Origin: an uncultured Gemmatimonadales bacterium
GTDB taxonomy: Bacteria; Gemmatimonadota; Gemmatimonadetes; JACCXV01; JAHWKZ01
DNA length: 64,000 nt
Direction: 5' to 3'
NCBI GenBank assembly: GCA_947259315.1
Contig: CAMYLR010000004.1
Span: forward strand, 146,192-210,191
Shown here: positions 36,662 to 44,708 of the stretch, in pieces
Position numbering within the stretch: the first letter of the stretch is position 1
Layout of the letters: each line of letters opens with the position of its first letter
The notes under the pieces: generated by a model
The model's database searches: none
Seen by the model: the letters and a program-made list of their open reading frames with translations, nothing else
Told to the model about the DNA's origin: nothing
Made by a program: the position numbers and the translations under genes

Positions 36662-37548
36662 TCGACGTTCTCGGCCTGCTCGCGAAGCTTCTCCATCTCG
36701 GTCTTGATCTCGATCGCGGCCTGCTGCATCTCGGCATTATTCGCCTTTGCCGCGACGGTGTTCGCCTCGCGGTTCATCTCCTGAATCAGGAACGTCAGCT
36801 TGCGGCCGACGGCCCCTCCTTCGGCGCTCGAGAGCTCCGACCCAAACTGCTCGATGTGGGTTCGCATCCGCATCAACTCTTCGCTGATATCGAGCCGATC
36901 CGCGATCAGGACGATCTCCTGCATCACTCGGTGGTCGAGCTCCTCTGTTAGCTCCGGTACGAGCGCCTGCACTTTGTCACGCAACCGATGCCGCTCGCGT
37001 TGCTCGCGCTCCGGCGCTCGCTCCTCGATCACCTTGCGCCACCGTTCGATCGTCTCGAGACGGCTCAGAAACTCCTGCTCGAGCGCCTCTCCTTCCGTTC
37101 TGCGACTCTCCACCAGCTGGTCTAACGCCATGCTGAGCGCCTCTCGGGCCCCACCCAAAAAAGCGTCGTCGTCGAGCGCCTCGCCGGCCGAGTGCCACTC
37201 TATGACCCCAGGCAGCGACAACAGCGTCTGCATGCTAACGCCACCTTCGACCCGGCTACCGAGTTTCCGGGCGATCTCCAGGAACTCGTCCACCAGCGGC
37301 TGGTTCAGCCGCGGCACCTGCGAACCGCCACCCGCAGTCGGTTCGATCTCGACCTTGACCGCTAGATGGCCGCGTTCACAACGCTCAGCGCATTCCGCCA
37401 CCAGGGTGTTCTCGAGATGGCTGAACTCCCGAGGAAGTCGGAGCTTGGTGTTGAGAAAACGGTGGTTGACGGACTTTATTTCGGCGAGAAACTGGTAACC
37501 GTCCACCTGCGCCTCGCCGCGTCCGAACCCAGTCATGCTATGAATCAC
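36658..37548 (-). CDS. YicC/YloC-family endoribonuclease
   Basis: 296 residues. The family start MIHSMTGFGRGEAQVDGYQF is complete, followed by EIKSVNHRFLNTKLRLPREF. The C-terminal block ELMRMRTHIEQFGSEL and GRKLTFLIQEMNREANTVAAK is diagnostic. YicC proteins are hexameric RNases that act on structured small RNAs; this activity is known for the family, not for this member. It is the first gene of the tightly coupled yicC-gmk-rpoZ-coaBC chain. An 81-base gap precedes it on the DUF1232 side. Confidence 0.95.
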   Translation of the reverse strand: MIHSMTGFGRGEAQVDGYQFLAEIKSVNHRFLNTKLRLPREFSHLENTLVAECAERCERGHLAVKVEIEPTAGGGSQVPRLNQPLVDEFLEIARKLGSRVEGGVSMQTLLSLPGVIEWHSAGEALDDDAFLGGAREALSMALDQLVESRRTEGEALEQEFLSRLETIERWRKVIEERAPEREQRERHRLRDKVQALVPELTEELDHRVMQEIVLIADRLDISEELMRMRTHIEQFGSELSSAEGGAVGRKLTFLIQEMNREANTVAAKANNAEMQQAAIEIKTEMEKLREQAENVE

Positions 37549-37629
37549 GAGACGCCTCCGGTCAATCTTAAAATTTACCGCTGGCCGGCTTGATCAGCAA
37601 CGATCAAATACGCGTGAAGCCTTCTTGAT

Positions 37630-38082
37630 TCAGACCTTCGAATCCCAATCGCCGGGGAGCAGCGCCGCAGCGGCCGCGACACCCTGTCTGATCGCCAGAA
37701 TCACGTCCCGACGACCATCCCAGTGCTCGATCACGACTTCCTCGTCGACGCGGTTGAGAACGCTGTGTAACGCCAGTAGCGCCACCACGATGTCGTCGAG
37801 CTGACCTAGCCCGGGCACAAAGTCGGGGATCACATCGATCGGCGAGACCAGGTAGAGGAACGTACCGCCCAGAACGAGCTTGCTCCGCTTGGGGACCCGC
37901 GGGTCGGCCAACAACCGTTTGAGCAACAGAGCGAAGTGCGGCAGGAACAGCGCCAACTCGAGTAGAACTTGTTTCGCTTTTTGGGGTGGGACTCCAGCCA
38001 ACTCTTGGCCTTTGTACGCATCGACGTCGTCGGGCAGCGTCGAGTCGTCTTCGTTCGAGATCGGGTACACGTGCTCAGGCAC
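37630..38082 (-). CDS. DUF1232 (YkvA-like) membrane protein
   Basis: About 150 residues from a GTG at 38082. The start is supported by GGGGGAGGAC upstream, and the GTG overlaps the larB stop (GTGCCTGA). The central hydrophobic segment KLVLGGTFLYLVSPIDVIPDFVPGLGQLDD is the signature of DUF1232, a short hairpin membrane domain of unknown function. An acidic N-terminal stretch and an amphipathic helix (LELALFLPHFALLLKRLL) precede it. Coupling with larB suggests co-expression but gives no clear role. Confidence 0.9.
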   Translation of the reverse strand: MPEHVYPISNEDDSTLPDDVDAYKGQELAGVPPQKAKQVLLELALFLPHFALLLKRLLADPRVPKRSKLVLGGTFLYLVSPIDVIPDFVPGLGQLDDIVVALLALHSVLNRVDEEVVIEHWDGRRDVILAIRQGVAAAAALLPGDWDSKV

Positions 38083-38887
38083 AGGCGTCCTCCCCCTCAA
38101 CGATCGAGTCGCCGGCCGAACCCGAGTCGACTCCGGATCGGCGCAACGCATTGATCCGGGCGGCTGCTACACCGGCGCCAAAACCGTTGTCGATGTTGAC
38201 CACCGTCACCCCCGGGGCGCAGCTGTTCAACATCCCCAGGAGCGCTGTGAGGCCATCAAACGAGGCGCCATATCCGACGCTGGTGGGAACGGCGATGACC
38301 GGGGCGGGGGTCAGGCCCCCGACGACCGAAGGCAGTGCGCCCTCCATGCCAGCTACGACGACGACCACGCCGGCATCGGTCATCGTCTCCTGGTGCGCCA
38401 GCGTGCGGTGGATACCGGCGACACCGACGTCGGCCACCCGCACCACCGGTTCGCCGTGCATACGCACGGTCTCGATCGCCTCTTCCGCCACCGGGAGATC
38501 GCTGGTACCGGCCGTCATCACGACCACCGAACGACCCGCTGCCGGCGTTGGGGCTCCCGCGCTGACGGTGCGCGCCAACGGATTGTGGCGGGCGCTCGGG
38601 ACTACCGCTCGGATCGCGACGGCATGCTCGTCGTCGGCTCGCGTTGCCAGCAACCGTCCCGATCGCTCCCACATCCGGGCCGCGATCTCGCCCACCTGTA
38701 TCGCGGTCTTACCGCTGCAGAAGATCGCCTCCGGGAATCCGGTCCGGGATGCCCGGTGGTGATCGATGGTGGCGAAAGGAAGCGTCTCGAGCGGCGAGAC
38801 GGCCTGGAGCTCCCGGTGCGCATCTTCAACCGCCAGATGACCGTCCCGAACCGCCCGAAGTATCGTGCGCAACGAGTCTTGCATCAT
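38075..38887 (-). CDS. larB: Nickel-pincer cofactor biosynthesis carboxylase/hydrolase LarB
   Basis: About 270 residues. I used the ATG at 38887; a second ATG follows immediately and an in-frame TTG lies at 38896. The N-terminus LRAVRDGHLAVEDAHREL and the PurE-like C-terminal domain SVVVMTAGTSDLPVAEEAIET, then GVAGIHRTL, VVVVVAGMEGALPSVVGGL and PVIAVPTSVGYGASFDGLTAL match LarB. LarB carboxylates and hydrolyses nicotinic acid adenine dinucleotide at the start of nickel-pincer cofactor synthesis. It is divergent from the PPTase gene, whose first codons overlap it. larC is 11 kb away on the same strand. Confidence 0.95.
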   Translation of the reverse strand: MMQDSLRTILRAVRDGHLAVEDAHRELQAVSPLETLPFATIDHHRASRTGFPEAIFCSGKTAIQVGEIAARMWERSGRLLATRADDEHAVAIRAVVPSARHNPLARTVSAGAPTPAAGRSVVVMTAGTSDLPVAEEAIETVRMHGEPVVRVADVGVAGIHRTLAHQETMTDAGVVVVVAGMEGALPSVVGGLTPAPVIAVPTSVGYGASFDGLTALLGMLNSCAPGVTVVNIDNGFGAGVAAARINALRRSGVDSGSAGDSIVEGEDACA

Positions 38888-39695
38888 TAGCTTCAAGTTT
38901 ATCGTTCGCTCTCATTGCGTACCACCGAAGCGCTGGAGCCTCGCGCTGGTCTGGGACCCACCACCACGACAACTCAGCCTCGTCGACGACGAAGTTCACG
39001 TGTGGCGAATCGAGCTCGATCTTTCGCCCCCGTCGTTGGCGCGGGCTTACGAGGTGCTGTCGAATGACGAGCGCCGGCGAGCGGATCGGTACCGATTGTT
39101 GGGTCGTCGACACCGATATGTGTCAGCGCGGGGTGCACTGCGTGCAATCCTCGGCGGCTACCTCGGCGAATCGGCGGCCGAGGTACGTTTGGGTCTGCGT
39201 CCGTCAGGACGCCCGTTTGTCCGCACTCGCGACGACGATCCGATCGACTTCAACCTCGCTCACTCGGGTAATGTCGCGTTGGTCGCGGTGACACGTGGCC
39301 GCTCGGTCGGCGTCGACATCGAGCGCTTGAGGCGCGGTCTCCCGTACGAGCGTATCGCTGATCGGTTCTTCGCCGACCGCGAGGTAGCCGCACTCAAGGA
39401 GGTCCCAAAGCCCGTCCGGCCAGCCGCCTTCTTCGCCTGCTGGACACGAAAGGAAGCCTACCTCAAGGCCAGTGATCGCGAGCTCGCGATGGGTCTCCCG
39501 GCAGCGCTTTCGCGTTTCTCAATCGTGTCGCAGCCAGAACGGTCGATCTCGATTCTGTCGGTGCCCGGTCGCCCGAACGAATCGACCCGCTGGTCTCTTG
39601 TAGACGTCGACGTGGGGGCGGGGTTCGCCGGCGCGCTGGCGGTCGAAGGTCGTGCTACGCCACGCTTTTTTGATTGGATCGCTCCCCCCCGGTGA
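38865..39695 (+). CDS. Sfp-type 4'-phosphopantetheinyl transferase
   Basis: Up to 276 residues. The reading frame is open from a GTG at 38865, inside the start of larB, and an in-frame GTG at 39000 would remove the first 45 residues. I favour the longer frame because the segment DDEVHVWRIELDL and the preceding WDPPPRQLSLVDD look like family sequence. Magnesium-binding motifs are visible: VGVDIERL and the FACWTRKEAYLK block with the WxxKEA signature. It transfers phosphopantetheine to acyl or peptidyl carrier proteins. No carrier protein or polyketide gene is near, so the partner may be the fatty-acid ACP. The exact start is uncertain. Confidence 0.88.
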   Translation: MRNESCIISFKFIVRSHCVPPKRWSLALVWDPPPRQLSLVDDEVHVWRIELDLSPPSLARAYEVLSNDERRRADRYRLLGRRHRYVSARGALRAILGGYLGESAAEVRLGLRPSGRPFVRTRDDDPIDFNLAHSGNVALVAVTRGRSVGVDIERLRRGLPYERIADRFFADREVAALKEVPKPVRPAAFFACWTRKEAYLKASDRELAMGLPAALSRFSIVSQPERSISILSVPGRPNESTRWSLVDVDVGAGFAGALAVEGRATPRFFDWIAPPR

Positions 39696-40975
39696 TCAGT
39701 CGACGCAAGCTGGCGCTTAATTGGATCAACATCGCCGTCTGTATCGCGGCGACATGGTCGACGCCCACGGCTGCGCTGGGACAGGAACCCGAGCGGCGAC
39801 CATCTGAGCCGGTGCCGATCGACTCCATTCCGGTCGACGTCACGCCAACCCCGCGGCCCACGCTGCCGATCCTCTCCGAGCTCGTGACCGCCGAGGACCC
39901 ACCCCGCTGGCTCTTTTCGCTTGATGGTCTGTACGGGTTCTCGATACTGCGGTACAACCGAATATCTGGCCTCGCGCCCGCCTGGGGGCTCACGCTCGAG
40001 GCGACCGATCCGCAGACCACCCCGAACCTGGGTGGCAGGATCGGGATCGCGACGACCCATCAGCGAACGTACTGGAGCGGCTGGGCCGAGCAACGGCTGC
40101 CCGTTCCCGGTGCCATCGTCGTTCGTTACGAGCACTTCCAGCGCCAGGCGACGTTCGACGATTGGCGCGTACCCAAGCGCGAGAACGACCTCGACACGTT
40201 TTTCGCTGGAAACGACCTGCTCGATTGGTGGCGAGAAAAGGGGTACACGATATCGGTCGACGCCGAGGCGACCAGTGGTCGGTATGGGGGGCGCGCGACG
40301 TTCCTCAACGCGTCCCAGCACAGCGAGCGGAATCGCTCCCCGTTCGCGCTGTTCGATGATGACGACTACCGCGACAACCCGAGCGTCGCCACCGGCAAGC
40401 TCCACAGCTTGACGCTCTCTTTTCGGTACGATGGGCGGGATGTCCAGAGCCCGCTATTGCCGGCGCCAGGTTGGTTCGTCGGTGGCGAGTGGGAACGGGG
40501 CGGCGGGTTTATCGGCGGCGACATCGACTTCGTGCGTGGCGCGGTCGATGTCCGGCGTTATATGCGGTTCGGGCGTGACACGTGGTGGGACTGGCAGGTG
40601 CTGTGGCTGGGAGCACTCACCGATCGCGGTGTGCCCCCCCAGCGGTTGGTGCGTCTCGGGGGTCCGGGCTCGCTACGTGGCTTTCCGACCACCGCTTTCG
40701 TCGGTGAAGAGGGGGTCCAGGCGTCAACCGAAGTGCGTTTTCCCCTGCCGGTCAATCGGCGCATCGCGCTCATATTCCTGTCGTGGCACCTGGTCGGGTT
40801 CGCCGATGTAGGGACGGTCGGCGACTACGAAGACTGGCACGCGGACGTCGGAGTGGGTATCTCCGGTATCAACCTTTTCTCGTACCTGGGGTTCTTCGTC
40901 GCCCAGCGGGTCACCGATCTGGACCTACCGAACAGCGACCCCCGGTTTATTGTCAGACTCCGACGCGATTTCTAG
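39692..40975 (+). CDS. Outer-membrane beta-barrel protein, surface-antigen (BamA/Omp85 C-terminal-like)
   Basis: About 427 residues from a GTG at 39692 that overlaps the PPTase stop (GTGA); an in-frame TTG at 39674 is possible. A signal peptide (cleavage near ALGQ) is followed by a Pro-rich linker. The remainder is made of alternating hydrophobic strands rich in Tyr, Trp and Gly. The late block LVRLGGPGSLRGFPTTAF resembles the conserved L6-loop (RGF) region of the bacterial surface antigen (D15) family, and the chain ends in aromatic Phe, usual for outer-membrane insertion. No POTRA domains are seen, so it is a barrel-only member. Function unknown. Confidence 0.8.
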   Translation: MISRRKLALNWINIAVCIAATWSTPTAALGQEPERRPSEPVPIDSIPVDVTPTPRPTLPILSELVTAEDPPRWLFSLDGLYGFSILRYNRISGLAPAWGLTLEATDPQTTPNLGGRIGIATTHQRTYWSGWAEQRLPVPGAIVVRYEHFQRQATFDDWRVPKRENDLDTFFAGNDLLDWWREKGYTISVDAEATSGRYGGRATFLNASQHSERNRSPFALFDDDDYRDNPSVATGKLHSLTLSFRYDGRDVQSPLLPAPGWFVGGEWERGGGFIGGDIDFVRGAVDVRRYMRFGRDTWWDWQVLWLGALTDRGVPPQRLVRLGGPGSLRGFPTTAFVGEEGVQASTEVRFPLPVNRRIALIFLSWHLVGFADVGTVGDYEDWHADVGVGISGINLFSYLGFFVAQRVTDLDLPNSDPRFIVRLRRDF

Positions 40976-40990
40976 TTTTAGGAGTTACGC

Positions 40991-41443
40991 ATGAGATTGT
41001 TCGAATTCTTCCACGACACCGAGGTCACTCTCGACCTCGCCGCGACCACAAAGCCAGCGGTCCTCGAGGAGATGGTCGCGTTGTTTGGGCTCGATGAGGA
41101 CGCTCAACAGCTGCTCGTCAAGCTCTTGAAGAAGCGCGAGAACCTAGGCTCGACCGGAATCGGCAATCACGTCGCCATCCCTCACTGTCGCTCGCTTGTC
41201 GTCGACCGTCTTCGAGTCGCTTACGCTCGCAAGGCGGCTGGCCTCGATTTCGACGCGATCGACGACAAGCCGGTCAACCACTTGTTTCTCATTGTCGCCC
41301 CGCCAGTTGAGATCTCGAATCAGTACCTGCCGGTGCTCGGTAAGATCGCGCAGTTCTGCAAGAACGAGCAGAACATCGCTCGGCTCAACGAGGTCGGGAC
41401 AACCGAGGAGTTCTTGGCCGTGCTCAAAGACGCCGAGGTCTAG
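40991..41443 (+). CDS. PTS EIIA protein, nitrogen-regulatory type (EIIA-Ntr-like)
   Basis: 150 residues with start ATG at 40991 after AGGAGTTACGC. The phosphorylated histidine is H65 in the motif HVAIPHCRS. The block NHLFLIVAPPVEISNQYLPVLGKIAQ follows in the usual place. No EI, HPr or sugar-specific EIIB/EIIC genes are nearby, which is typical of regulatory EIIA-Ntr proteins rather than sugar uptake systems. It might respond to nitrogen or energy state. It precedes a zinc-ribbon gene by 12 bases and could be co-transcribed with it. Confidence 0.9.
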   Translation: MRLFEFFHDTEVTLDLAATTKPAVLEEMVALFGLDEDAQQLLVKLLKKRENLGSTGIGNHVAIPHCRSLVVDRLRVAYARKAAGLDFDAIDDKPVNHLFLIVAPPVEISNQYLPVLGKIAQFCKNEQNIARLNEVGTTEEFLAVLKDAEV

Positions 41444-41455
41444 AGGAGGCTCAGG

Positions 41456-41788
41456 CTGGAAGCGAGCATCGAACGACTAATCGCGTTACAGGATCTAATG
41501 CAGCTTCAACGCGATATCGGTGATAACTCGTACGAGGCGCTCGGTTTTAAGACCGATGATGCGGCCACGATTGACGCCGAGATCGAAAGCCTGAAGTCGC
41601 AGATCGACCCGCCCGTTTTGCGCCGATTCGAGAAGATCGCGACCAAGTACGATCGACCGCTCGTACCCGTTCACAACGGGGTCTGCTATGGGTGTTTCGT
41701 TCGCTATCCCACCGCCAAGCTGGCCGATATCGGCGACACTCCGACGACGTGCGAGAGCTGCGGCCGACTCATCTATCAGGTTCCTTGA
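41456..41788 (+). CDS. Small coiled-coil protein with C4 zinc ribbon; CTG start likely
   Basis: About 110 residues. The ATG at 41498 has no ribosome site, whereas a CTG at 41456 has a perfect AGGAGG six bases upstream and is in frame; I therefore start there, giving LEASIERLIALQDLMQLQ. The N-terminal part is an amphipathic helix, and the C-terminal zinc ribbon has CYGC and CESC pairs about 20 residues apart (VCYGCFVRYP, TTCESCGRL). The pattern matches the small zinc-ribbon proteins (PF02591-like) found in many phyla. Its role is unknown; nucleic-acid binding is possible. Confidence 0.8.
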   Translation: MEASIERLIALQDLMQLQRDIGDNSYEALGFKTDDAATIDAEIESLKSQIDPPVLRRFEKIATKYDRPLVPVHNGVCYGCFVRYPTAKLADIGDTPTTCESCGRLIYQVP

Positions 41789-41795
41789 TCGGCGC

Positions 41796-42233
41796 TTAAC
41801 CGACCACTATCGGACTGGGTACACGGCTCGACTCTGCCGCTTGACGGACGCGGAGACGTTTGAGCGCCGTCTTGCCGTTGGCCTCGAGCTTGTACCAGTA
41901 GACGCCTGCGGGCACCGGTTCGCCATCCCCCGTCGTGCCGTCCCACGCGACCCGATGAAGGCCGAGTCCCTGACGCTGGTCTACGAGTACGACGACTTCC
42001 TGCGCCAGGAGATTGTAGATCACCAATCGGGCATGGGTCTCGGCGTCCAATCGATAGGTGAAGATCGTTGGGCTGACGCCGGGCGTGAATGGGTTGGGGA
42101 AGTTCTGCTCGAGGAAAAACTCGCTCTCAGGAAGCCCGGTCTGTGCGGTCAGCGAGCCGGGCGCAGCGACCGCCAAAGCGACCGCCAACCCGATCAGGAC
42201 AGCCAGCCTAAGGAGCGCGAGTGATAAAGGCAT
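41796..42233 (-). CDS. Short secreted protein consisting mainly of a FlgD-Ig/T9SS-type C-terminal domain
   Basis: About 145 residues from the ATG at 42233, inside the end of the SPOR gene. A signal peptide (cleavage near LTAQ) is followed directly by EQNFPNPFTPGVSPTIFTYRL, an Ig-like beta segment, and GVYWYKLEANGKTALKRL. This is the FlgD-like/T9SS type A sorting domain pattern. In other proteins this domain sits at the end of large secreted enzymes; here almost nothing else is present. The final tail ESSRVPSPIVVG is unusual. It could be a remnant, a stand-alone surface component or a decoy. No T9SS genes are in the window. Confidence 0.78.
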   Translation of the reverse strand: MPLSLALLRLAVLIGLAVALAVAAPGSLTAQTGLPESEFFLEQNFPNPFTPGVSPTIFTYRLDAETHARLVIYNLLAQEVVVLVDQRQGLGLHRVAWDGTTGDGEPVPAGVYWYKLEANGKTALKRLRVRQAAESSRVPSPIVVG

Positions 42234-42783
42234 CGGGGTAGCCGCGCTGGGCGACGTGATTCCGCCACTGCTCGGCCGTCCCGCGGTCGACAAACCGTCC
42301 CAGGTAGACACGGTGGACGTCACCGTCGACGAACCACCGCGCCAGTTGGGGAAACTCCTGCTCGAGTTGTCGAATCCGTACAAGGGCTCCAGTCTCGCTA
42401 TTGAACGCTCCCGTCTGAATGGTCCACTGACCGCTCTCAACCGATGGATTATACGTCGGTTGCGGCTCCAGGGTTCCGATCAACTCTTCGGTGCTCGGAT
42501 CGCCCTCCACCCGTGGCGTCGTCAGCTCCGGGGTCGCCGGAGGTGGTGGCCGCCCACCGACCGAGTCGGGGTGAACAAACGGTTCATAGACGCCAGCCGC
42601 GACCGCGTCGGTCTGTGTCTCAAACTCGCGCTCGCGCTCGGCCGCCTCCCGAGCCGCGGCGAACTCCGCGTCGTCGCTTTTGTCGCCACTGGTTGCTGGC
42701 GCCCTGCGTTCCGGCGAGCTGGAACACGCCGTAGCGATCACCAGCGCCAACGCGGCACTGTACCGAATGACCGAAAGTCTCAT
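42208..42783 (-). CDS. SPOR-domain lipoprotein
   Basis: 191 residues. A lipoprotein signal with lipobox IATAC (Cys near residue 20) is followed by a charged, Pro-rich linker, and then a SPOR domain in the last ~75 residues (WTIQTGAFNSETGALVRIRQL and HRVYLGRFVDRGTAEQW). SPOR domains bind denuded peptidoglycan at division sites, so it probably acts at the cell wall. The start overlaps selB by 4 bases, which appears to be positional rather than functional. It overlaps the FlgD-like gene start by 26 bases. Confidence 0.92.
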   Translation of the reverse strand: MRLSVIRYSAALALVIATACSSSPERRAPATSGDKSDDAEFAAAREAAEREREFETQTDAVAAGVYEPFVHPDSVGGRPPPPATPELTTPRVEGDPSTEELIGTLEPQPTYNPSVESGQWTIQTGAFNSETGALVRIRQLEQEFPQLARWFVDGDVHRVYLGRFVDRGTAEQWRNHVAQRGYPDAFITRAP

Positions 42784-44708
42784 GCTGCCGGTTTGGCGAG
42801 CACCCGTTTGTTACCGTCGCGTCGCGTCACGCCACTCCGATCGAAATACTCGAGAACCGGGATCAGGAACTTCCGACTTACCCCCAAGATCGCCTTGCAG
42901 GTTCCAGTGTCCACCGCGCCGTCGGCCTCGAGGCGCTCGACGAGTGCGACCCGCGCCGTCTCGAGCGCTGATACATCGATGTACCAATCGCTGGCCAGCT
43001 TGGCGAGCTCGTTACGCCGTTCAAGGTAATGCTGGAGCTCTCTCAGCCGCTGCTCGTCGACACCGAGCTGTTTGGCGAACTGAACCGTGTCGGGGGCTTC
43101 GAGACCGGCCTCTCGATAGCCGGCTCGGATCGACTCGACCAAGCGCTCCTCCTCCTCCTCCAACTCGACCGCGTGACCCGCCAAAGCGACCACCGCACCC
43201 TGGCGATCGAGTTGACCGTCGACGACGAGCGCGCCGATCACCGCCTCGACCAGGACCGGGTCGGCAGCGACCGCCTGCCGGGCGGCCTCAAGACCCATCC
43301 CGGGCTGGAGCGGCTGGCGTCGATGATACGCAGTCACCGCGTCGAGGAGTTGTTGCGCCGCGGCATCGACCGCACTTCGGGCGAACCATCGCTCCCCATG
43401 ACGCGCAACGCGCTCAGGGATCGCCGCCAGCGCCGCCTCGAGCTGGTTGGCCCCCAGCCCGCTGTCGAGCACCAGGCTCGAGTCGACGACCCCGCGTCCA
43501 GCGGCCATCTCCAGGATGTGGGCAACGCGCTCCGACGGACTCGCCCCAACGATCTCGGCCAATCGGGTGGCGTGCTCACCGCGCTCGCGAGCTCGCACCC
43601 GGGGCGGCGCGCGCAACACGATCTCGGCCCCACCGATCGTCTCGACCGGGCTGTACGCCCTGACGACGAGACGATCACCGGCAGCGATCACGAGCGGTTG
43701 CTCGAACCGCACACGCCCGTACCCCTCTCCTCCCGGCTCGACCCGCCGGCCCGAATACCAGCGCACGCGACCCATGACCTCGGTCGTCCCGTGATGGAAA
43801 CGCAGCCGATCACCAGACTCGACCGACCGCGGGGCCGACGCCACCAGCCATAGACGTACGTCCGCGCGCCGGTTCGAGCGCCAACCCACGTCCGGCTGGA
43901 CAAGCGTCGTCCCGCGGCGAATCGACTGTGCCCCGCTGCCGGTTAGCGCCACCGCCGTGCGTTGACCCGATCGCGCCTGCTCCACGGAAGAACCGTGTAC
44001 CTCGATCGACCGGACGCGAACCGTGCCCCTCTCTGGGAGTGAGCGCAGCGTGTCGCCTTGAGCGATGGTGCCGGCCCACAGCGTCCCGGTGGCAACCGTT
44101 CCCACCCCAACCACTGGAAACGACCGATCAACGGGCAGTCGAGTGGGTCTGTCGGTACGCGCACCGGAAACCTCCATCGCGACGCGCGCCAGTGCCTCAC
44201 GCAACCGATCGACGCCATCCCCCGTGCGCGCCGAGACGACCACCGTTTCTGCTCCTTCAAGTCGGGTTCCGGCGAGCATTTCGGCGGTCGTCTCGACCAC
44301 CAACTCGGACCAATCGGCATCGACCAGATCGGACTTCGTGATCGCGACAACGGCGCGCTCGATACCGAGCGCCTCGAGTACGACGACGTGCTCCCTGGTT
44401 TGTGGCATGACGCCTTCGTCCGCGGCTACCACCAACAGCGCGATGTCGATCCCGGTCGCGCCAGCAACCATGTTCTTTATGAATGCTTCGTGCCCGGGCA
44501 CGTCGACGAAGCTGGCGGCTGGCGCATCCGCGCCGAGATCGAGCGGAGCAAAACCCAAATCGATCGAGATCCCGCGGCGTTTCTCTTCCGGCAAGCGATC
44601 GGTGGCGATGCCGGTCAGCGCCTCGACCAACACCGTCTTACCGTGATCGATGTGCCCGGCCGTCCCGATGATCACCGGTCGAAAGTCTGGGCCCACCGGA
44701 GAGCTCAC
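42780..44708 (-). CDS. selB: Selenocysteine-specific translation elongation factor SelB
   Basis: 642 residues. The GTPase domain opens with GTAGHIDHGKTVLVEALTGI and has SIDLGFAPLDLG, the DVPGHEAFIKNMVAGATG block and ITKSDLVD. Two beta-barrel domains follow. The C-terminal third contains the tandem winged-helix modules that bind the SECIS hairpin, ending with CKAILGVSRKFLIPVLEYFDRSG, which is typical of SelB. It delivers selenocysteyl-tRNA to UGA codons. No tRNA-Sec, selA or selD is in the window. The start overlaps recO by 4 bases. Its length is typical. Confidence 0.96.
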   Translation of the reverse strand: MSSPVGPDFRPVIIGTAGHIDHGKTVLVEALTGIATDRLPEEKRRGISIDLGFAPLDLGADAPAASFVDVPGHEAFIKNMVAGATGIDIALLVVAADEGVMPQTREHVVVLEALGIERAVVAITKSDLVDADWSELVVETTAEMLAGTRLEGAETVVVSARTGDGVDRLREALARVAMEVSGARTDRPTRLPVDRSFPVVGVGTVATGTLWAGTIAQGDTLRSLPERGTVRVRSIEVHGSSVEQARSGQRTAVALTGSGAQSIRRGTTLVQPDVGWRSNRRADVRLWLVASAPRSVESGDRLRFHHGTTEVMGRVRWYSGRRVEPGGEGYGRVRFEQPLVIAAGDRLVVRAYSPVETIGGAEIVLRAPPRVRARERGEHATRLAEIVGASPSERVAHILEMAAGRGVVDSSLVLDSGLGANQLEAALAAIPERVARHGERWFARSAVDAAAQQLLDAVTAYHRRQPLQPGMGLEAARQAVAADPVLVEAVIGALVVDGQLDRQGAVVALAGHAVELEEEEERLVESIRAGYREAGLEAPDTVQFAKQLGVDEQRLRELQHYLERRNELAKLASDWYIDVSALETARVALVERLEADGAVDTGTCKAILGVSRKFLIPVLEYFDRSGVTRRDGNKRVLAKPAA

